Positions 1-6,159 of a stretch of DNA of 6,159 nt are shown here, piece by piece. The notes beneath the pieces are model-generated. The model saw only the letters and a program-made list of their open reading frames with translations, was not told the origin of the DNA and searched no databases. Position numbers and translations under genes: made by a program. Source of the stretch: Lachnospiraceae bacterium (GTDB taxonomy: Bacteria > Bacillota_A > Clostridia > Lachnospirales > Lachnospiraceae); assembly GCA_024699595.1 (NCBI GenBank), contig JAILPG010000077.1:1-6159 (forward strand), in the 5' to 3' direction. Positions within the stretch are counted from its first letter, which is position 1, and every line of letters begins with the position of its first letter.

Positions 1-1
1 A

Positions 2-877
2 AAGAATACCAGAGACGAAAGTGTTCTGTTAAGATCAAAGAAGGTACAGAATGCCATTAAGACCGGTGAGAAGGCAGAGCTTTCACTGGATGTAAACAGC
101 ATGGACAGGACCTTTGGAACACTGCTTGGTGCAGAGATCACCAGAAAGCACCATGAAGGCCTTCCTGAGGATACGATAGTGATAGACTGCAAAGGCTCCG
201 GCGGACAGAGCTTCGGTGCGTTTATCCCTTGCGGACTTACCTTAAAGTTGTCCGGCGATTCGAATGATTATTTTGGAAAGGGACTGTCGGGTGGAAAGCT
301 TGTTATTAAGGCCCCCGATAATGCTAAATATGATCCCGATGAAAACATAATAATCGGTAATGTCGCTCTCTACGGAGCCACCTCCGGAAAGGTGTTCATA
401 GCCGGAATGGCAGGAGAGAGATTTGCGATCAGAAATTCCGGAGCCGTCGCTGTAGTCGAGGGTGTCGGCGAGCACGGATGCGAATACATGACAGGCGGAA
501 AGGTAGTGATACTCGGAGACACCGGCAAGAATTTTGCCGCAGGAATGAGCGGGGGTGTGGCTTATGTGCTTGACGAGAAGAATACGTTATATAAGAATCT
601 CAACAAACAGCTTGTGAGCATGGAGGAGATCACTGATAAGAATGATGTTTCGGAACTTAAAAAGATCATAACTGAGCATGTTGAAGCCACAGGGTCTGCA
701 AAGGGAAAAATGATCCTCTCGGATTTTGACCAATATATCGGACACTTTAAGAAGATCATTCCCGAGGATTATAAGAAGATAATGAGGCTTATAGCCAGGG
801 AAGAGGAAAAAGGAGCAGATCCGGAAACTGCAAAGATTGAAGCTTTCAGAGCCTTTACGAGCGGGGAGGATGACTGA
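2..877 (+). CDS. gltB: Glutamate synthase large subunit, C-terminal part (5' end outside window)
   Basis: The frame is open from base 2, so the ATG at 101 is an internal methionine, not the start; 291 C-terminal residues are visible. GltB is the large subunit of NADPH glutamate synthase (GOGAT). It removes ammonia from glutamine and adds it to 2-oxoglutarate at an FMN/3Fe-4S site in the cytoplasm. The visible part is the GXGXG right-handed beta-helix domain. Signatures (numbered from the first visible codon) are MDRTFGTLLGAEI near 34-46, GSGGQSFGAF at 65-74, GDSNDYFGKGLSGG at 85-98, and repeated glycine turns such as GNVALYGATSG, GMAGERFAIRNSG and GMSGG to about residue 185. The tail holds HVEATGS and FKKIIPEDYKKIM, typical of GltB ends, so the C terminus looks complete. 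The catalytic amidotransferase and FMN domains lie upstream of the window. Its stop overlaps the gltD start, which fits the GltB-GltD partnership. The FMN, iron-sulfur and N-terminal Cys residues cannot be checked here. Confidence 0.95.
   Translation, partial: KNTRDESVLLRSKKVQNAIKTGEKAELSLDVNSMDRTFGTLLGAEITRKHHEGLPEDTIVIDCKGSGGQSFGAFIPCGLTLKLSGDSNDYFGKGLSGGKLVIKAPDNAKYDPDENIIIGNVALYGATSGKVFIAGMAGERFAIRNSGAVAVVEGVGEHGCEYMTGGKVVILGDTGKNFAAGMSGGVAYVLDEKNTLYKNLNKQLVSMEEITDKNDVSELKKIITEHVEATGSAKGKMILSDFDQYIGHFKKIIPEDYKKIMRLIAREEEKGADPETAKIEAFRAFTSGEDD
865..869 (+). promoter_or_regulatory. Ribosome binding site of gltD, inside gltB
   Basis: GGAGG lies 7 bases before the ATG at 877 and within the last codons of gltB. 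The gltB stop and gltD start share one base (TGATG at 875-879). Such an overlap normally goes with translational coupling, which would help balance the two subunits; that last point is inference. Confidence 0.8.
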
Positions 878-2361
878 TGGGAAAGACAACAGGATTTCTT
901 GAATACGAACGAAAAGACGGACCCGTAAGAAACGAGGAGATAAGGACTAAGGATTTCCTGGAATTTCATGGGGAACTCAAGCCCGAGCAGCAGAAGGAAC
1001 AGGCTGCAAGATGCATGGACTGCGGCATACCTTTCTGCCAGGCAGGTCTTATGATAGCAGGGATGGCATCGGGATGCCCGCTTAGGAATCTGGTGCCTGA
1101 GATCAATGATCTTGTATATCGCGGGAGGATGGAGGCCGCTTATCACAGGCTTTCCATTACCCACAGCTTTCCGGAATTCACATCCCGCGTATGTCCTGCT
1201 CTGTGCGAGGCCGCATGTACCTGCGGACTGCATGATGCACCGGTTTCCACCAAGGAAAACGAGAAGGCAGTCATTGAATATGCATTCGGACACGGGCTTG
1301 TAAAAGAGGAGACCTCTCCGGTAAGGACGGGCAAGAAGGTAGCGGTAGTCGGAAGCGGGCCTTCGGGACTTGCGGCTGCACAGCTTTTAAACAGAAGAGG
1401 CCATGAGGTAACGGTCTATGAGAGACGTGACCGTATCGGTGGTCTGTTAAGATACGGCATCCCGAATATGAAGCTTGACAAATCCCTTATAGACAGAAGG
1501 GTAAAGCTCATGGAAGAAGCCGGGATCAGGTTTGTGGTGAATGCCGATATCGGAAAAGATATTAAGGCAGAAGAGCTCCTTACAGAATATGACAGGGTGA
1601 TTCTTGCCTGCGGAGCAGGTAATCCCAGAGATATAAAGGTTCCGGGAAGAGAAGCAGGCGGAATAAGATTTGCGGTAGATTTCCTGACAGAGGTGACAAA
1701 GAGACTCCTTGACAGTGATCATAAAGAACCTCCTTACGATCTCTGCAGGGATAAGGATATTATAGTTATAGGCGGAGGAGATACCGGAAATGACTGCGTC
1801 GGAAGCTGCATAAGACTCGGAGCAAAGAGTGTGACCCAGCTTGAGATGATGCCTGAGCCCCCGAAGTGCAGGCTTGAATCCAATCCGTGGCCCGAGTGGC
1901 CTAAGATCCTTAAGGTTGATTACGGACAGGAAGAGGCCATATGGAAGTTCGGCAGTGATCCGAGAGTATATCAGACTACCGTTAAGGAATTCATCGCGGA
2001 TAAAAAGGGTAATGTTAAGGAAGCTGTTTTGATCTCGCTGTCTCCCGTAAAGGATGAGAAGACCGGCAGGATGAACATGGTACCCGTAGAGGGATCCGAA
2101 AGGACTGTAAAGGCAAATCTTGTCCTTATAGCAGCAGGATTTTTGGGAAGCGAAAAATATATTACCGATGCATTTTCGGTTGAAACGGATCAGAGAACGA
2201 ACGTTAAGACAAAGGCAGGAGAATACTTATCATCCAGAGACGGGGTGTATGTATGCGGAGACATGCACAGGGGACAGTCCCTTGTGGTATGGGCGATATC
2301 AGAGGGAAGAAAAGCGGCGGCTGCCGTTGATGAGTCCCTGATGGGATATACAAATCTGTAA
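877..2361 (+). CDS. gltD: Glutamate synthase [NADPH] small subunit
   Basis: This is the 494-residue electron-input subunit of glutamate synthase. It oxidises NADPH at FAD and passes electrons through 4Fe-4S clusters to the FMN of GltB. The N-terminal iron-sulfur domain holds two cysteine groups: C46, C49, C54, C67 (RCMDCGIPFC and GCPL) and C106, C110, C114, C116 (CPALCEAACTC). An FAD-binding Rossmann motif GSGPSG sits at 159-164, with the acidic end of its beta strand at VYERRDRIGG. The nucleotide motif IGGGDTGNDC at 298-307 fits the NADPH-binding domain. The C-terminal flavin segment CGDMHRGQSLVVWAISEG at 460-477 is characteristic of the family. Length matches Bacillus-type GltD (about 490), slightly longer than the E. 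coli form (about 470). The ATG at 877 is chosen because it overlaps the gltB stop, has a good ribosome binding site, and gives the expected N terminus (GFLEYERKD). Related proteins such as PreT and NfnB share the fold, but position next to gltB settles the call. Confidence 0.97.
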   Translation: MGKTTGFLEYERKDGPVRNEEIRTKDFLEFHGELKPEQQKEQAARCMDCGIPFCQAGLMIAGMASGCPLRNLVPEINDLVYRGRMEAAYHRLSITHSFPEFTSRVCPALCEAACTCGLHDAPVSTKENEKAVIEYAFGHGLVKEETSPVRTGKKVAVVGSGPSGLAAAQLLNRRGHEVTVYERRDRIGGLLRYGIPNMKLDKSLIDRRVKLMEEAGIRFVVNADIGKDIKAEELLTEYDRVILACGAGNPRDIKVPGREAGGIRFAVDFLTEVTKRLLDSDHKEPPYDLCRDKDIIVIGGGDTGNDCVGSCIRLGAKSVTQLEMMPEPPKCRLESNPWPEWPKILKVDYGQEEAIWKFGSDPRVYQTTVKEFIADKKGNVKEAVLISLSPVKDEKTGRMNMVPVEGSERTVKANLVLIAAGFLGSEKYITDAFSVETDQRTNVKTKAGEYLSSRDGVYVCGDMHRGQSLVVWAISEGRKAAAAVDESLMGYTNL

Positions 2362-2362
2362 C

Positions 2363-2368
2363 AGGAGG
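2363..2368 (+). promoter_or_regulatory. Ribosome binding site of dapL
   Basis: A full AGGAGG lies 9 bases before the ATG at 2378, in the 16-base gap after the gltD stop. The gap is too short for a separate promoter or terminator, so dapL is most likely read from the upstream transcript. Confidence 0.85.
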
Positions 2369-2377
2369 AATCGGTGC

Positions 2378-3592
2378 ATGACAACGGTCAATAAAGATTA
2401 TCTGAAACTGAAGGGAAGCTATCTGTTTTCGCAAATTGCAGGAAAGGTCAGGGAATTTGAGGCTCTGCATCCGGATAAGAGGGTGATACGTCTCGGCATA
2501 GGCGATGTGACCAAGCCGCTTGCCCCCGAAATCATACATATGCTTCATGAGGCAGTTGACGAAATGGGTGAGGAAAAATCCTTCAGAGGCTATGCACCGG
2601 ATCTGGGCTATGAATTTCTGAGAAATACAATAGCGGAGAAGGATTACAGGGCGCGGGGATGCGACATCTACCCCGATGAGATATTCGTATCGGACGGTGC
2701 CAAGTGTGATATAGGAAATATCCAGGAAGTATTCGGGACCGACAATAAGATCGCCGTACAGGATCCCGTATATCCGGTCTATGTTGATTCAAATGTCATG
2801 GCGGGAAGGACCGGTGAATATGATGAGATATCCCAGGGATATAAAAATGTGATCTATATGCCCTGTACCGAGGAAACAGACTTTGCTCCGGCGATCCCTA
2901 AAGAGACTCCGGACCTTATATACCTCTGTTATCCCAATAATCCGACAGGTGCGGTCATCACAAAGGAAAAGCTGCAGAAATGGGTTGATTATGCATCGGA
3001 GAAAGGATCGGTGATCATCTATGATGCCGCCTATGAGGCCTATATAAGAGATGAGGACGTACCGCACAGCATTTATGAGTGTGATGGTGCAAGAAACTGC
3101 GCTATAGAAGTACGCTCTTTTTCAAAAACAGCAGGCTTTACCGGACTCAGACTCGGATTTACCGTGATACCGAAATGTCTTAAGGTTGAAGGCGTATCGA
3201 TACGCGATCTTTTTGCAAGAAGACACGGGACCAAATACAATGGTGCACCATATATCGTACAGCGTGCGGGAGCGGCTGTTTATTCAACGGAAGGAAGAGA
3301 GCAGATAAACAGACAGATCGCAGGCTATATGGAGAATGCATCGATAATATCCGAAGGACTTAAGAAAGCGGGCTATACCGCTTACGGCGGAGTCAATGCC
3401 CCTTATATATGGATGAAAACTCCCGATAACATGACAAGCTGGGATTTCTTTGACAGGCTGCTTGAAAACGCAGGAGTTGTAGGAACACCAGGCTCCGGTT
3501 TCGGCCCTCACGGAGAGCATTTCTTCAGGCTGACCGCTTTCGGGAAGCGGCAGGACACTATCGAAGCCATGGAGAGGATCAGTAAAATGTGA
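2378..3592 (+). CDS. dapL: LL-diaminopimelate aminotransferase
   Basis: This 404-residue cytoplasmic PLP enzyme (fold type I) converts tetrahydrodipicolinate directly to LL-2,6-diaminopimelate with glutamate as amino donor, bypassing the DapD/DapC/DapE acylation steps to lysine and peptidoglycan. The identification rests on features shared along its length with plant and bacterial DapL: RLGIGDVTKPL near 38-48, FVSDGAKCDIGN at 103-114, AVQDPVYPVYVDS at 126-138, CYPNNPTGA at 184-192, YDAAYEAY at 215-222, SFSKTAGFTGLRLG at 247-260 and TPGSGFGPHGEHFFRLTAFG at 370-389. By analogy with the family, K250 should form the PLP Schiff base, N188 and D216 hold the cofactor, and R384 binds the substrate carboxylate. 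Length is close to the usual 400-410, with no break. It sits 16 bases after gltD, whose complex makes the glutamate it uses. A generic aspartate-family aminotransferase is less likely, because the SDGAKCD and SFSKTAGFTG context is specific to DapL. Confidence 0.94.
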   Translation: MTTVNKDYLKLKGSYLFSQIAGKVREFEALHPDKRVIRLGIGDVTKPLAPEIIHMLHEAVDEMGEEKSFRGYAPDLGYEFLRNTIAEKDYRARGCDIYPDEIFVSDGAKCDIGNIQEVFGTDNKIAVQDPVYPVYVDSNVMAGRTGEYDEISQGYKNVIYMPCTEETDFAPAIPKETPDLIYLCYPNNPTGAVITKEKLQKWVDYASEKGSVIIYDAAYEAYIRDEDVPHSIYECDGARNCAIEVRSFSKTAGFTGLRLGFTVIPKCLKVEGVSIRDLFARRHGTKYNGAPYIVQRAGAAVYSTEGREQINRQIAGYMENASIISEGLKKAGYTAYGGVNAPYIWMKTPDNMTSWDFFDRLLENAGVVGTPGSGFGPHGEHFFRLTAFGKRQDTIEAMERISKM

Positions 3593-3604
3593 TCCCATAC
3601 AGAG

Positions 3605-3609
3605 GGAGG
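3605..3609 (+). promoter_or_regulatory. Ribosome binding site deciding the pyrG start
   Basis: GGAGG lies 8 bases before the ATG at 3618 and 5 bases before an in-frame GTG at 3615. The ATG is preferred because it is the stronger start codon, its spacing is comfortable, and the protein then begins [10 protein letters not shown], as CTP synthases usually do. Confidence 0.75.
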
Positions 3610-3614
3610 AATAA

Positions 3615-5228
<1,614 letters not shown>

Positions 5229-5255
5229 TGGATCGATCATGATCCGCCTGACCCT

Positions 5256-5262
5256 GGAGGAG
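5256..5262 (+). promoter_or_regulatory. Ribosome binding site deciding the carA start
   Basis: GGAGGAG ends 3 bases before the ATG at 5266 (5 bases counted from the GGAGG core). An in-frame ATG at 5239 would add nine residues (MIRLTLEEK), but it has no comparable ribosome binding site and lies upstream of this one. The 5266 start is therefore preferred, and it also gives the usual short CarA N terminus. Confidence 0.8.
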
Positions 5263-5265
5263 AAA

Positions 5266-6159
5266 ATGGAGTTTGACAGAAAACTGATCTTAGAGGATGG
5301 AAGTGAATACTACGGGAAGGGATTCGGGGCATCCGGTTCAAAGGTATGTGAGATCGTATTCAATACATCAATGACCGGATACCAGGAGATCGTATCCGAC
5401 CCTTCATATACCGGACAGGCTGTCGTGATGTCATATCCCCTCATAGGAAACTACGGTATCACAGATGAGGATTTTGAAAGCAGGATGATCTCGCCGTCAG
5501 CATTTATCGTGCGGGACATAAATGACAACCCTTCGAACTTCAGATGGGCAAAGACATTATCAGAGCTTTTGATGGAGGGAGATGTGCCGGGGATCTCAGG
5601 CATAGATACGAGGATGTTAGTCAGAAAGATAAGGGATCTCGGCAGCATGAGATGTATAATAACAGATGCTACCGTAACAGCCGCTGAGGGTCTTGAGGAG
5701 ATTAAAAAAACAGCTGTTCCCCATGATCAGGTAAGCCGGTGCAGCTGCATCAGGAAATGGTACAGCCGTACCTCGAACCATCTGTACAATGTGGCTGCGA
5801 TAGACTGCGGCATGAAGACCAATATAGTGAGGATGTTAAACGGTAACAGATGTAATGTTACCGTCGTTCCATATAATACGGACAGTGAGGAGATCCTCGG
5901 ATTACATCCGGACGGCGTGTTTGTATCAAACGGACCCGGGGATCCCGAGGATGTTCCCGAAGTGATCGAAACTCTTAAAAAGTTAAGAGGCAGGGTACCC
6001 ATATTCGGGATCTGTCTGGGACATCAGCTGCTTGCACTTTCCTATGGTGCCAAAACCTATAAGCTTAAGTTCGGACACCGCGGAGGCAATCATCCCGTAA
6101 AAGATATAAGGACAGGAAAGATAGAGATAACAAGCCAGAATCACAGCTATGCAGTGGAT
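5266..6159 (+). CDS. carA: Carbamoyl phosphate synthase small subunit (3' end outside window)
   Basis: The frame is open from the ATG at 5266 to the last base, giving 298 residues of a protein usually near 350-380 long. CarA hydrolyses glutamine and channels the ammonia to CarB, which makes carbamoyl phosphate for arginine and pyrimidines. The N-terminal CarA-specific domain shows LILEDGSEYYGKGFGA at 7-22, FNTSMTGYQEIVSDPSYTGQ at 32-51, YPLIGNYGITDEDFES at 57-72 and PGISGIDTRMLVRKIRD at 108-124. The class I amidotransferase domain begins near 175 (NVAAIDCGMKTNIVRML), with SNGPGDPEDVP at 221-231, nucleophile C250 in FGICLGHQLL, and the glutamine-site segments FGHRGGNHPV at 269-278 and SQNHSYAVD at 290-298. 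The catalytic His-Glu pair (HPE) would lie past the window end, so completeness of the triad cannot be checked. It follows pyrG closely, with no PyrR-type leader or terminator between. carB is the expected next gene, but this is not visible. Confidence 0.96.
   Translation, partial: MEFDRKLILEDGSEYYGKGFGASGSKVCEIVFNTSMTGYQEIVSDPSYTGQAVVMSYPLIGNYGITDEDFESRMISPSAFIVRDINDNPSNFRWAKTLSELLMEGDVPGISGIDTRMLVRKIRDLGSMRCIITDATVTAAEGLEEIKKTAVPHDQVSRCSCIRKWYSRTSNHLYNVAAIDCGMKTNIVRMLNGNRCNVTVVPYNTDSEEILGLHPDGVFVSNGPGDPEDVPEVIETLKKLRGRVPIFGICLGHQLLALSYGAKTYKLKFGHRGGNHPVKDIRTGKIEITSQNHSYAVD

Noticed and set aside
101..877. The ATG at 101 as the start of a short stand-alone GXGXG protein
   Set aside because: The same frame stays open to base 2, and the upstream residues continue as normal GltB sequence leading into the GXGXG domain. 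There is also no ribosome binding site just before 101. The window simply cuts gltB.
769..1293. A 174-codon open frame on the minus strand across the gltB-gltD junction
   Set aside because: It lies opposite strongly conserved coding sequence of two recognised genes, and its translation shows no recognisable domain. It is best explained as a shadow of the + strand codon bias.
3192..3205. A perfect 14-base palindrome, GCGTATCGATACGC, inside dapL
   Set aside because: It lies within coding sequence, has no loop or U-tract, and one perfect 14-base palindrome in about 6 kb is not unlikely by chance (roughly 0.4 expected at even base composition). There is no second copy that I noticed.
5239..5241. 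ATG as the main carA start
   Set aside because: It is in frame and would add nine residues, but it lies before the strong ribosome binding site at 5256-5262 and has no good one of its own. CarA proteins typically begin only a few residues before the LEDG motif.

Overview
The window is a gene-dense stretch of bacterial chromosome. It carries five co-directional genes, all on the + strand: gltB (3' end only), gltD, dapL, pyrG and carA (5' part only). All five reading frames are intact and read as conserved housekeeping enzymes. The gaps between them range from a 1-base overlap to 37 bases, so the layout looks like one long operon cut by both window edges. No stretch over 300 bases lacks a gene. 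I see no RNA gene, mobile element, CRISPR array, terminator or convincing promoter.

Organism: strong GGAGG-type ribosome binding sites precede all four visible starts. Arginine is mostly AGA/AGG and isoleucine often ATA, with moderate GC content by eye. Lysine biosynthesis uses the DapL aminotransferase. Together these suggest a Firmicute of the class Clostridia, plausibly a gut or rumen Lachnospiraceae member. This is an inference from style and gene content, not a database match.

Layout: bases 2-877 encode the C-terminal GXGXG beta-helix domain and tail of the glutamate synthase large subunit. Its stop overlaps the start of gltD (877-2361), the small iron-sulfur/FAD/NADPH subunit. Next come dapL (2378-3592, LL-diaminopimelate aminotransferase), pyrG (3618-5228, CTP synthase) and carA (5266 to the window end, carbamoyl phosphate synthase small subunit). 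carA has no stop codon inside the window; its frame is open to the last base.

How the genes fit together: the shared theme is use of nitrogen from the glutamine/glutamate pool. GltB and GltD convert glutamine plus 2-oxoglutarate to glutamate. DapL uses glutamate as amino donor for LL-diaminopimelate (lysine and cell wall). PyrG and CarA each hydrolyse the glutamine amide, to make CTP and carbamoyl phosphate (arginine and pyrimidines) respectively. I found no undescribed system here. The points worth a second look are the operon grouping and its regulatory consequences, chiefly that there is no room for the leader attenuators known for pyrG and for pyrimidine genes in other Firmicutes.
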